DNA of 64,000 nucleotides from Agarivorans sp. TSD2052 (lineage in GTDB: Bacteria; Pseudomonadota; Gammaproteobacteria; Enterobacterales; Celerinatantimonadaceae): assembly GCF_023238625.1 (NCBI RefSeq), contig NZ_CP096670.1:2894501-2958500 (forward strand), in the 5' to 3' direction. Shown one piece after another: positions 31,067 through 39,658 of this stretch (position 1 is its first letter; every line of letters begins with the position of its first letter). Position numbers and translations under genes: made by a program. The notes beneath the pieces are model-generated. The model had not been told where the DNA came from, searched no databases, and saw only the letters and a list, made by a program, of their open reading frames with translations.

Positions 31067-32011
31067 TTAGCGCCGCAAATGCACGTTTGATAGCTTTCTA
31101 CGCGACAATAGCAATGGCAAGCCTATCAGTATCAACCAAAAACTAGCTCCACCACCAGAAGCCGGCGGCTCAGCTTGGGTACATTCAAGACGACTATCCC
31201 CCGCCAAACTGGCAGTATCAGTAATCCAAAGACACACTTTACCAATATCGGTATAAACACCGGGCTTATTTTTACAAGCAATCGATCCCCAACTCACCAA
31301 GCCTAGTAAACGAACACCGTTTGGCTCATTAATAATTACCGGGCCGCCACTATCTCCAGAGCAAGCATCTTGATTGGTGCCATAGGCACAAAACATACGC
31401 TCAGTGACCGTAGAGCTTGGCCAAGCTTCGGCGCATTTTTCAGCGTCATACAAGCGCAAAGCGCCTTGTTGCAGAACCTCAGGGTATACAGAATTTAGCG
31501 GATCGGTATTAATACGGCCAAAACCGAGCAGCGACATTAATCCTCCAATATTAACCGCATCCTTCACTTGATTGGCATTAAGTACTGGCGCGCTAATGGG
31601 TTGAGCAGAAGCTAAACGTAACAAACTCACATCATAATCGTAAGCAGCGCCAAAACTGCTGGGGCTAACATATAGCGGATGTTGGTAAATCTCACTCACC
31701 GAAATAGCTCTTGAATGGCTACTTGTTACCCGTTGTTGAACACCTAGCACCACACTCACTTGGGACGGGTCGATGTATTTGTCTTCACTATCAGTTTGAT
31801 AGGTACAATGTGCAGCGGTGAGCACCCAATTATCAGCGATTTGTACCCCGCCGCATCGAGAATGGCCAACAAAGACCTGGGCCATCCAAGGGTAATTCTC
31901 GGCAGCATCATCTCCGCCGACCACCCGCGGGCTAACCGACAAGTCTGTTTGGGCATGGGTAAAATATGACACTACTAAGGCTAAGCCTACAAAAAACTGT
32001 TTTATCGCCAT
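31067..32011 (-). CDS. Secreted trypsin-like serine protease with GlyGly-CTERM tail
   Basis: 314-aa S1-family protease. A signal peptide (cleavage near residue 20) is followed by a very short propeptide ending Arg29-VVGG, the zymogen activation site. Catalytic triad His68 (LTAAHC), Asp127 (YDYDVSLL) and Ser221 (GDSGGP); Asp215 six residues before the Ser predicts cleavage after Arg or Lys. The C-terminus has a Gly-rich SGGGAS segment, a hydrophobic stretch and a basic SRRK end, the GlyGly-CTERM layout. In Vibrio such tails are processed by rhombosortase and the proteases leave by type II secretion. It follows sanA by five bases. No rhombosortase gene is in the window. Confidence 0.9.
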   Translation of the reverse strand: MAIKQFFVGLALVVSYFTHAQTDLSVSPRVVGGDDAAENYPWMAQVFVGHSRCGGVQIADNWVLTAAHCTYQTDSEDKYIDPSQVSVVLGVQQRVTSSHSRAISVSEIYQHPLYVSPSSFGAAYDYDVSLLRLASAQPISAPVLNANQVKDAVNIGGLMSLLGFGRINTDPLNSVYPEVLQQGALRLYDAEKCAEAWPSSTVTERMFCAYGTNQDACSGDSGGPVIINEPNGVRLLGLVSWGSIACKNKPGVYTDIGKVCLWITDTASLAGDSRLECTQAEPPASGGGASFWLILIGLPLLLSRRKLSNVHLRR

Positions 32012-32016
32012 GATAC

Positions 32017-32679
32017 TTAGGTACTCAGATCTAACTCAGGATCGCGTAAACGCACCGGCTCAGGGTCACCCAAAAAATGCGGTTGAGCGTTGAGAACATG
32101 TAAATCAATCAGGGCTTTAGCCCGAGCCAGCACTTCGCGTAACCGCACTCGCCAATGAAACTCAGATGGGGCATCATCAACCACATAACCATAGGCTTCA
32201 ATGCCATATTGATTCGCGATATATAAAGCCCGTTCTACGTGAAACTGTTGAGAAACAATCACTAAAGCTTGCTGCCCAAACACCGCTTTTGCGCGAACCA
32301 CCGAGTCAAAGGTTCTAAAGCCTGCATAATCTAAAGCAATATGCTCACGAGGTACGTTCAAACGTAATACATCGTTTAACATAGTAATGGGTTCATTATA
32401 GTATCGTGTGGCGTTATCACCACTGAGTATTAGCCCGTTTACCTTACCCGTGTGATAAAGCTTTGCTGCCGCTTCAACCCGAAATTGGTAATAGGCATTA
32501 AGACGTTTACCTACATATTTGCTGGTACCCAGTACCAATGCAACCGGTTGTGCGGGCACGCGGTCCATATCTCGATACCATTGGCCAGAGACTTGCTGAG
32601 AGATGTAACGGTCGATGGCCACGAGGCAAAGCACCACGACGATAACCATCAGCAACACTACGCTAAGGAATCGTTTCAA
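32017..32679 (-). CDS. sanA: SanA-like DUF218 envelope protein
   Basis: 220-aa protein with an N-terminal membrane anchor (residues about 4-24) and a periplasmic DUF218/YdcF fold: ALVLGTSKYV, LILSGDNATRYYNEP and ALDYAGFRTFDSVVRA are family segments. E. coli SanA affects vancomycin permeability of the envelope, and its enzymatic activity is not established. It is the first gene of a two-gene unit with the serine protease. The C-terminal tail (HFLGDPEPV) is also SanA-like. Confidence 0.88.
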   Translation of the reverse strand: MKRFLSVVLLMVIVVVLCLVAIDRYISQQVSGQWYRDMDRVPAQPVALVLGTSKYVGKRLNAYYQFRVEAAAKLYHTGKVNGLILSGDNATRYYNEPITMLNDVLRLNVPREHIALDYAGFRTFDSVVRAKAVFGQQALVIVSQQFHVERALYIANQYGIEAYGYVVDDAPSEFHWRVRLREVLARAKALIDLHVLNAQPHFLGDPEPVRLRDPELDLST

Positions 32680-32885
32680 TGCTTAACCTCCGTCCAATTA
32701 CCCCTAATGGCCCATGCTAGCATAGCCACCTATCGCAACCAAATTAGCAATAGCGAACACACTAAACAAGTGAAATTAAAACGCTTTATCCATGCTGGCT
32801 GCATTTCGTAAAATTATGTAAAGTCGATTTACAATACCCACTAAACTATTACATTTATCCGCATAAAAATTAATGGTATTGCGTA

Positions 32886-33422
32886 ATGATTATAAAAAAC
32901 AATGAAACCCAATTTGGTTTAGTGAGTAAACTGATTCACTGGTTGATGGCTGGGCTATTTATTGCCTTAATCGCTATCGCTTTATATATGGATTACCTTC
33001 CTAGAAGCCCTGAGAAATTCGAATTTTTTGCCCTGCACAAAGCGTTAGGTGTCCTCGCCTTAGTGTCGGTTTTCGCCCGAATTGTTTGGCACAGAGTAAG
33101 TCAGGTTCCAGCGCCGATAGCCGAAGGCTTTAAGCTTAAATTAGCTCACCTAGGTCACATTGCTTTGTACCTGCTGATGCTAGTAATGCCAATATCAGGT
33201 GCTTTAATGTCTGTGTCTGGCGGGCATGACATTAACTTTTTTGATTGGTTTGTTATTTCTGGCTTCAGCGAAAAAAGTGAAGGTTTAAATGAAATAACCG
33301 GCCTGATCCACCACTATGGCAGTAAGGCGCTTTACGTTGTTCTGGTTGGGCATATTGCTGCAGCCCTTTACCATCACTTCATAGTGAAAGACGATACCTT
33401 AAAACGAATCACCTCAAAATAG
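32886..33422 (+). CDS. Cytochrome b561 family protein
   Basis: 178-aa inner membrane diheme protein with four predicted helices. Heme-ligand His candidates are in LIHWLMAG, FFALHKALGVLALV, LAHLGHIALYLLM and LVGHIAAALYHHF. Family members pass electrons between quinones and superoxide or periplasmic partners; E. coli CybB is a superoxide:quinone oxidoreductase. A terminator shared with hrpB follows. Which paralogue it corresponds to cannot be settled from the sequence. Confidence 0.9.
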   Translation: MIIKNNETQFGLVSKLIHWLMAGLFIALIAIALYMDYLPRSPEKFEFFALHKALGVLALVSVFARIVWHRVSQVPAPIAEGFKLKLAHLGHIALYLLMLVMPISGALMSVSGGHDINFFDWFVISGFSEKSEGLNEITGLIHHYGSKALYVVLVGHIAAALYHHFIVKDDTLKRITSK

Positions 33423-33441
33423 CATCTACGCGAGCTAATGG

Positions 33442-35805
33442 TTATAAGGCCAGCCGTTTACTGGCCTTTTTATAAAAGACCCGCCAGCCACTCCAGCTCG
33501 GCAATTCCCAGCGCTTTGGCCCGCCTTTTCTTGTCCCCGAATGATAGTGAACAATCACTTGCTTAGAACGCCCAAGATATTCAACATCCAGTTTTAATTC
33601 GGCTAACACTAAATGCTGCGGAAAACGCTGCTGAAAATCGTCTCGCTGCCATTCAGGTATCCCTGAAAAATGCATATCACTAGGCTCTATTAGGGTTAAA
33701 TCTTCAGCATTTTCAACCCCAAGCTCACATAGATGTTCACAGACCCAAGTCAAGGCTTCAACGGGTTCCCCCTCACCGCCCCCATGTTTTTCACCAAGGC
33801 TAGTCCATAGGTTCCAAGCATCTATGTCTTGCTGCAGAGTTAATTGCTTAAACCTCGCTTGCCTATTTGCCAGTAAGCGCATTGCTAAACCACGCCGGTA
33901 CTGCTCAGGGTTAGCCGCCAACAATTCAGTGCCAATCACTCTACCAGCGTATACGCGCTGCATAGGCTGCTCGCCCTGATGATCAATATTTCCGGCAGGG
34001 GCAAGTTCGCCAAATTTGTGATCTACCAGCTGCTGATTGGTCACCGGCGCTAAGCACAAACCAATATTGATCAGTTGCTTAATTCCGCGTCCGGGCATGC
34101 TAAATACATCAAAAGCTATCGCAGCAACTTGCTCATCAGCCAACAGCGTATCTCGACCAAGTTGTAATTCGGCAATACCGTTCCCCATAGCGTCTGTGCG
34201 TTTTTCTCGGCGTAGATACACTAACTCTTTAGCCCCGCTCAAGATCGCCGAAATGAGTGCATTACGATTATAGGGTGTGGCTTCAAACAGATCAGTCAAG
34301 GCCATCACGCTGCGCAGTTGCTCGGCTAGCTCTTGAGCTTGCACCAAGGCCTCTTGATTAATACTTAGCTCTTCGGGCCAAGCTCTGCCCCGCACTAAAT
34401 CTAACAACATGCTCATATCGCAGTGCTGCGGTTGCCATTGATTAAGGCGCTTTAAAGCATGCTCCGATTTTGGCCGTTGAAAAATCGCCTTATTAATACT
34501 TAAAGCGGCAGCAAGATCTAACATGGCTTCTCGTTCTGCGGCCTCTGGCATCAAATTAACGAGATGAGCAAAATAGCTATCAATGGGCAAAGTAAGTAGC
34601 CGCTTACCGTGATCAGATAAACGATCTGGGCTGGCCAAAGCTTGCATGCTAGTTAAACGCTCTGTCGCTATTGCCAATGATTTTTCAGGCAGCCGCTCTA
34701 AAAAAGACAGCTGCGCCAACGCGCACTGACAACTGGCGGCAAATAACATTGGCTCTAGTAATTCTTCACGCTGCATCTGTGGCGGGGTTACCGCCTCTAA
34801 GGGCGCAAACTCTCCCCATAGACGATAACAATGCCCCGCTCTAACCCGACCCGCACGCCCACGCCGTTGCTCTGCACTGGCGCGTGAAATGCGCTCTAAA
34901 CTTAATACAGTACGGCCAGCACGTTGTTTAGTGCGCCGCTCTAGGCCGGAATCGATCACACTACTAATACCTGGAATGGTTAAGCTGGTTTCAGCCACGT
35001 TGGTCGCCAAAATTACCCGCCGTTTAGCATGCTTGGTCGAGTCATCCAAGATATAACGGCGCTGCTCAGCACTAATAGTGGCGTGTAACGCTAATACTTC
35101 AGCGTCTACATGTTCCAAACTGGCTTGGCAGCGTTGAATTTCTCCTCGCCCCGGTAAGAAGACCAAGATATCGCCATCATCTTTAGCCATGGCTTTATTG
35201 ACCGCGCTTTGCACCGCATCGCAAATGCGCTGTATATCGGGGAGATGATGGGACTCTCGCGCTTCATAACTTAGGCTCACAGGGTACTCACGTCCTGCCG
35301 CTTTAAGCGGCTGAGCGGCTAAGTATTCACATAACTTAGTCCCTTCTAAGGTGGCTGAAGTAACCACCACTCTAATCGTGGTTTGTTTCACTAAAGCCAA
35401 TAATAAGTCTGAATCCCAGCGACGCTCATGAAATTCATCAATGATAATCACCGCGTATTCACTCAGTTGGTTTTCAGCTAACCAGCGTAAAGCAATACCT
35501 GGCGTAACAAAGGCAATGTTGGTGTTATCCCTTACCGTAGAGTGAAAACGGATTGAATAGCCCACGCGGTAGGGTTCGCCCACAAGATTAACTTGCTCGG
35601 CCACATAACTGGCCAACGCCTCACAAGCTATACGCCTAGGCTGCACCACCAGCACTTTTCCTAAGCCAGCAGCCCAGCGCGGTAAACGCGTCGATTTACC
35701 CGACCCAGTAGCGGCTTCAACCACGAGGTGAGTGCGTGCCAACTTTTCAACAAAGTCGGCCTGAATAGCATCGATGGGTAAAGGATTTAAGCGCGCAGCG
35801 GTCAC
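33442..35805 (-). CDS. hrpB: ATP-dependent RNA helicase HrpB
   Basis: DEAH-box helicase of unknown substrate. Motif I GSGKST, motif II as DEFH in IIIDEFHERRW, SAT in VVTSATLEG, and the motif VI region SAEQRRGRAGRVRAG are all present, followed by the HrpB-specific C-terminal domain. I prefer the GTG at 35805, which has a GGGAAG upstream (787 aa); a TTG four codons earlier is possible. E. coli HrpB is 809 aa. Convergent with the cytochrome b561 gene. Confidence 0.95.
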   Translation of the reverse strand: MTAARLNPLPIDAIQADFVEKLARTHLVVEAATGSGKSTRLPRWAAGLGKVLVVQPRRIACEALASYVAEQVNLVGEPYRVGYSIRFHSTVRDNTNIAFVTPGIALRWLAENQLSEYAVIIIDEFHERRWDSDLLLALVKQTTIRVVVTSATLEGTKLCEYLAAQPLKAAGREYPVSLSYEARESHHLPDIQRICDAVQSAVNKAMAKDDGDILVFLPGRGEIQRCQASLEHVDAEVLALHATISAEQRRYILDDSTKHAKRRVILATNVAETSLTIPGISSVIDSGLERRTKQRAGRTVLSLERISRASAEQRRGRAGRVRAGHCYRLWGEFAPLEAVTPPQMQREELLEPMLFAASCQCALAQLSFLERLPEKSLAIATERLTSMQALASPDRLSDHGKRLLTLPIDSYFAHLVNLMPEAAEREAMLDLAAALSINKAIFQRPKSEHALKRLNQWQPQHCDMSMLLDLVRGRAWPEELSINQEALVQAQELAEQLRSVMALTDLFEATPYNRNALISAILSGAKELVYLRREKRTDAMGNGIAELQLGRDTLLADEQVAAIAFDVFSMPGRGIKQLINIGLCLAPVTNQQLVDHKFGELAPAGNIDHQGEQPMQRVYAGRVIGTELLAANPEQYRRGLAMRLLANRQARFKQLTLQQDIDAWNLWTSLGEKHGGGEGEPVEALTWVCEHLCELGVENAEDLTLIEPSDMHFSGIPEWQRDDFQQRFPQHLVLAELKLDVEYLGRSKQVIVHYHSGTRKGGPKRWELPSWSGWRVFYKKASKRLAL
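33446..33468. terminator. Shared terminator of cytochrome b561 and hrpB
   Basis: AAGGCCAG (33446-33453) and CTGGCCTT (33461-33468) with a 7-base loop, followed by TTT on the plus strand. The hairpin overlaps the last codons of hrpB, so its sequence is both coding and structural. Confidence 0.7.
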
Positions 35806-35970
35806 ATGACTTCCCAAAAAAATTCACTAAGTTATTTCACTGGCGAGATATTACCGCCCTACGCACCAAGCTACCAGCAAGGAGTGCTTTCGCTCACGTA
35901 AATTTGCAAATTTGTTCTTGCTTAGCATAAGCTAAGGCCCTATTCGCAAACGTTGTTTAACGGAATTTAT

Positions 35971-37023
35971 ATGAAATTTTCAAAACTCGGAAGTAGTAAT
36001 TTGTCGGTGTCACGGGTGTGCTTAGGCAGCATGACGTGGGGCCTACAAAACAACCAAAGCGATGCTAATCAACAAATTGACTATGCCCTTAGCCAAGGGG
36101 TTAACTTTATTGATACCGCAGAAATGTATGCCGTGCCGCCTTCAGCAGAAACCTACGGTAAAACTGAAAGCATTATTGGTAACTGGCTAGCGGCCAATAA
36201 ACAACAGCGTAAAGACGTAATACTCGCCACCAAAATTGCCGGTGCTGGTTTACCATGGGTACGTAATGGTGGGCCAATTAATGGCGATGCGATTGTTGCA
36301 GCGGTTGATGCTTCACTACAAAGATTACAAACAGACTATATCGATTTATATCAGCTCCACTGGCCAAATCGGCCAACGCCACATTTTGGCAAACATTGGC
36401 CAAACCAAATACAGCCAACTGAATTAGATGCCGCCGATCATCAAGCGCAAATGTTAGATATTTTGCAAGGCTTACAGCGCTGTGTTGAAGCAGGAAAAAT
36501 TCGCCACTGCGGTTTGTCCGACGACACCACTTGGGGAATTAGCACTTATTTAAAATTGAGTGAACAACATAATTTGCCGCGCATGGTGTCGATACAAAAT
36601 GAATTTAGTTTACTGCATGCTAAAGACTGGTCATATTTAATTGAGCACTGCGTACAGGAAAACATCGCCTACCTGCCATGGTCTCCCTTGGCCAGTGGCA
36701 TGTTAAGTGGAAAATACGCCAATGGCGCGATTCCGGCTGGCAGCCGTTGGACCTTTATGCAACGTAACGGCATTTTTCGCGATACCAAACTAGCCCATGA
36801 AGCGGTGGCAGGCTACGCCGAAATTGCAGCTCAGTACGGTTATACTCCCGCGCAACTGGCACTAGCATGGTGTGACCAAGTCAACGGGGTAAGCTCTACC
36901 ATTATTGGCGCGACATCTATGTCTCAACTGGAAGAAGATATCGCGGCGTTTGCCAAGCCTCTGAGCAGCCGAGCCTTAGCTGATATTGCCGAAGTCTTTA
37001 AACGTTACCCGGCACCTTATTAA
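35971..37023 (+). CDS. tas: Aldo/keto reductase, Tas-like
   Basis: NADP-dependent oxidoreductase of the AKR fold, close to E. coli Tas (named for complementing a tyrosine auxotroph; substrate unknown). The barrel tetrad is visible: Asp in FIDTAEMY with Tyr four residues later, Lys in LATKIAG, and His in YQLHWPNRP. The start at 35971 (MKFSKLGSSNLSVS) fits the family; an upstream ATG at 35953 adds six residues. 350 aa. Isolated between divergent and convergent neighbours. Confidence 0.88.
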   Translation: MKFSKLGSSNLSVSRVCLGSMTWGLQNNQSDANQQIDYALSQGVNFIDTAEMYAVPPSAETYGKTESIIGNWLAANKQQRKDVILATKIAGAGLPWVRNGGPINGDAIVAAVDASLQRLQTDYIDLYQLHWPNRPTPHFGKHWPNQIQPTELDAADHQAQMLDILQGLQRCVEAGKIRHCGLSDDTTWGISTYLKLSEQHNLPRMVSIQNEFSLLHAKDWSYLIEHCVQENIAYLPWSPLASGMLSGKYANGAIPAGSRWTFMQRNGIFRDTKLAHEAVAGYAEIAAQYGYTPAQLALAWCDQVNGVSSTIIGATSMSQLEEDIAAFAKPLSSRALADIAEVFKRYPAPY

Positions 37024-37102
37024 ATAGCCTGTCATTAAATAGCGCCTTACTTGAGGGGCTTTTTATTACCAGAACAGCTAACTAAGCAAGCCTAAACATA
37101 TA

Positions 37103-37126
37103 CAAAAGCCACCTACCAGGTGGCTT
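37103..37126 (-). terminator. Terminator after the SDR/DUF2867 gene
   Basis: Nine-base arms AAGCCACCT (37106-37114) and AGGTGGCTT (37118-37126) with a 3-base loop, followed by TTTT on the minus strand. It lies five bases past the stop of the minus-strand gene; the plus-strand aldo/keto reductase may use it too. Confidence 0.8.
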
Positions 37127-37130
37127 ATTA

Positions 37131-38567
37131 TTAAGACAACTGTTGTTGTAGCTTTTCGGCCAAGCGCCCCATGTTTTTAGTCATACCGTAAAGCAACCAG
37201 CCATGCCACGGCGCAAAGAAATACCAATAGACTAAACCCCAAAAACCTGCCGGATGCCAGTAAAGCGCGACTTCTAACTTGCTGTTGTTTTCATTTATCG
37301 GCTCAATGCTAATTTGCATACCTCCACCGCCAGGGGCCTTCATGCCAAAACGCATCACCAAACAATCGTTTTCTTCGGCACTCAAAATGGTCCACGAATC
37401 GACCCGGTCACCGACTTTTAACGCTTCGTCGTCACTTCTGCCATGATTGCGCCCGCTACCGCCAAGGGCAAAGTCCATCCACTCGCGCATTGCCCATAGG
37501 CTATTTAAATAAAAGTATCGATGTTTGCCACCCAATAAGTTAATCACTTGCCAAATGGCTGCTGGAGAAGCTGCTACCGTCACGGTTCTCTTGGCGGCCT
37601 TGACATAAAAGCCATGCAGGGAAGAAAAGTTACGAAAGGTAGGTACGCCATCTTGCCAGCGCTTAGGGTAAGTCTGCACTTGCTCTTCTGTTAGCAGCAT
37701 TTCTATAGCTTGGTCGAGGCCAATTAATGACTGGGGGATCAATGCTCGTAATTCATCAGGCTTAGCTTGCAATTGTTCTGCTAACCCGGCGATTAGCGCT
37801 TTAGCCAAACTTTGAGGCACCGAAGTAATCACCCCTAGCACCTGGCAGGCTAAACCAATTGGCAAGCCGGGTAACACTATAATTTTTATCGACTTGTTTA
37901 AATGTTTAGCAATTTTGAGCATCAAATCTTTATAACTTAACCACTCTGGCCCAGCCGCATCTAACACCATACCGGCGGTTTCGGGCATATCGGCTAGTTT
38001 GACCAAATAGTAAAGCACGTTAACTAGAGCAATTGGCGGCGCTTGGGTATCGATTGCCTTGGGGACTAAAGCCAGCGGCATGTGGCCGACTAAATCGCGC
38101 ATCACTTCAAAGGCAGCCGAGCCCGGTGCGATAATAATTCCAGCGCGTAATTCAGTGACTGCTACACCGCTGGCAGCTAGGGCTTCACCGGTCGCAATAC
38201 GCGCTAGCATGTGCTCAGACTTAGGCTGAGCCGACACTAAGCTGCCCATATAAATAATCCGAGAAACGCCTGCTTCACTGGCCGCATTAGCCAAATTTTT
38301 CGCCGCTACAGCCTCTAATTCACTATGAGCTTGTCCATCACTCATGCCATGCATTAAGTAATACACCAGTTCAATACCGACCAAGGCGTCAGGTAATGAC
38401 TTTGCGTCCAATAAATCTAAAGTGAAACGAGGGCAAGCTAGCTCTGGCCAAGGTACTTGTTTTTGCGGGTCGCGAGAAGAAACATTAACCTCATGGCCTG
38501 CCTCAACCAAGGCGGGTACTAACTTTCGACCAATGGTACCCAAAGCGCCAATCACTAATATTCGCAT
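37131..38567 (-). CDS. SDR oxidoreductase with DUF2867 domain (YbjT-like)
   Basis: 478 aa in two parts. Residues 1 to about 300 are an extended/atypical SDR: nucleotide motif GALGTIGRKLV, then YYLMHGM and RIIYMGSLVS. Residues about 320-478 are DUF2867, a START-like domain (ASPAAIWQVINLLGGKHRYFYLNSLWAMREWMDF). E. coli YbjT has the same architecture and a loosely defined quinone or NADH link. The active-site Tyr-x-x-x-Lys of classical SDRs is not evident, as in other atypical members. Single gene with its own terminator. Confidence 0.85.
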   Translation of the reverse strand: MRILVIGALGTIGRKLVPALVEAGHEVNVSSRDPQKQVPWPELACPRFTLDLLDAKSLPDALVGIELVYYLMHGMSDGQAHSELEAVAAKNLANAASEAGVSRIIYMGSLVSAQPKSEHMLARIATGEALAASGVAVTELRAGIIIAPGSAAFEVMRDLVGHMPLALVPKAIDTQAPPIALVNVLYYLVKLADMPETAGMVLDAAGPEWLSYKDLMLKIAKHLNKSIKIIVLPGLPIGLACQVLGVITSVPQSLAKALIAGLAEQLQAKPDELRALIPQSLIGLDQAIEMLLTEEQVQTYPKRWQDGVPTFRNFSSLHGFYVKAAKRTVTVAASPAAIWQVINLLGGKHRYFYLNSLWAMREWMDFALGGSGRNHGRSDDEALKVGDRVDSWTILSAEENDCLVMRFGMKAPGGGGMQISIEPINENNSKLEVALYWHPAGFWGLVYWYFFAPWHGWLLYGMTKNMGRLAEKLQQQLS

Positions 38568-38691
38568 CGCGATCCTTCCCTTTCATTTGAATAACGCTAA
38601 ATCGTCTTCTCTAGAGTAGACGATTTTGGCTACGCCGCGTGACTAAGTAACTAAATGAATAAGCGTTTAAAAACGATTCGCCACTAATTAC

Positions 38692-39567
38692 TTAAGGGAA
38701 AGACAATACCGTTTCTGTTGATTGGCGAAACTTGCCTGGTGACACCCCCATTACCTGCTTAAATTTGGCACAAAAATAGGCGCTATCTGAAAACTCACAC
38801 GCATAGGCAATTTGCGTAATACTCTGTTTACTGTCACTGAGCATTGCCACCGCCGTATTGATCTTGCGTTTAAGAATGTAATCTTTGTAGTTTTGGTCAA
38901 ATAAAGACTTAAATACCCGAGAGAAATGATACTTAGACATACCGCATATATCCGCAGCCTGCTGCAAGCTTAAATTAAGGGTTTGCTGGTTCTCTAAGTG
39001 ATGTAACAAAGGAACTATTTTAGACAAACCCTTGTTTTCTCGAAGCGCTACCGAAGCTTGCTCTGAGTTAAATAGCGCGCCTTGTCGCTGATGAGCCAAA
39101 AACAAGAAAATGGTTCGTAATAAACTGTAAGCTAGGTTTCGCCCTTCGCTGTCTTCATCAACACTTTGTAACCATGCAAATTGGCTATGCAAAAAACTGG
39201 CTTGTTGCTCGTTTAATTGAATCACCAAGGCTTGTTCTAATTGCGAGCTAATATCTAGCAGTTTGAGCTCACTAAACAAATAGTGTTCAAACTGCAGCAA
39301 ACTAAACTCGCGTTCAACCCCTTCCATTTCCATTTCATGCATGCCCAACGAAGGAATAAATACCAAGGCATTGTCACTTAATTCTACGGTCTGCCCATTT
39401 ATTCCTACCTGCCCTGCTATTTTCTTAAACAGCATAATTTCACCCAACATATGGAAATGAGTAGGAATAACTAACTTAGGCTCTTCAATGATATGAAAAC
39501 GCCTAAGGTAGTAAGGCTTACCTTGCGGAAGATGGATGTTTTCAAAACTGAGAGCGTGCGCGGCCAT
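38692..39567 (-). CDS. AraC-family transcriptional regulator
   Basis: 291 aa with an N-terminal cupin-like sensing region (HFHMLGEIMLFKKIAGQVGINGQ) and a C-terminal pair of AraC helix-turn-helices: LSLQQAADICGMSKYHFSRVFKSLF and ITQIAYACEFSDSAYFCAKFKQVMGVSPGKFR. It is divergent from the GH43 gene with 91 bases between starts, so its likely target is that promoter and its inducer probably a xylose- or arabinose-containing sugar. This link is inferred from position only. Confidence 0.88.
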   Translation of the reverse strand: MAAHALSFENIHLPQGKPYYLRRFHIIEEPKLVIPTHFHMLGEIMLFKKIAGQVGINGQTVELSDNALVFIPSLGMHEMEMEGVEREFSLLQFEHYLFSELKLLDISSQLEQALVIQLNEQQASFLHSQFAWLQSVDEDSEGRNLAYSLLRTIFLFLAHQRQGALFNSEQASVALRENKGLSKIVPLLHHLENQQTLNLSLQQAADICGMSKYHFSRVFKSLFDQNYKDYILKRKINTAVAMLSDSKQSITQIAYACEFSDSAYFCAKFKQVMGVSPGKFRQSTETVLSFP

Positions 39568-39658
39568 AATAGCAATAATTTAATATAAAACAGTCTAAAC
39601 ATTACATATTAGCCGGCATTAAAGCAATAAATTAACAGCACTAACTTCAGGAGTGATT

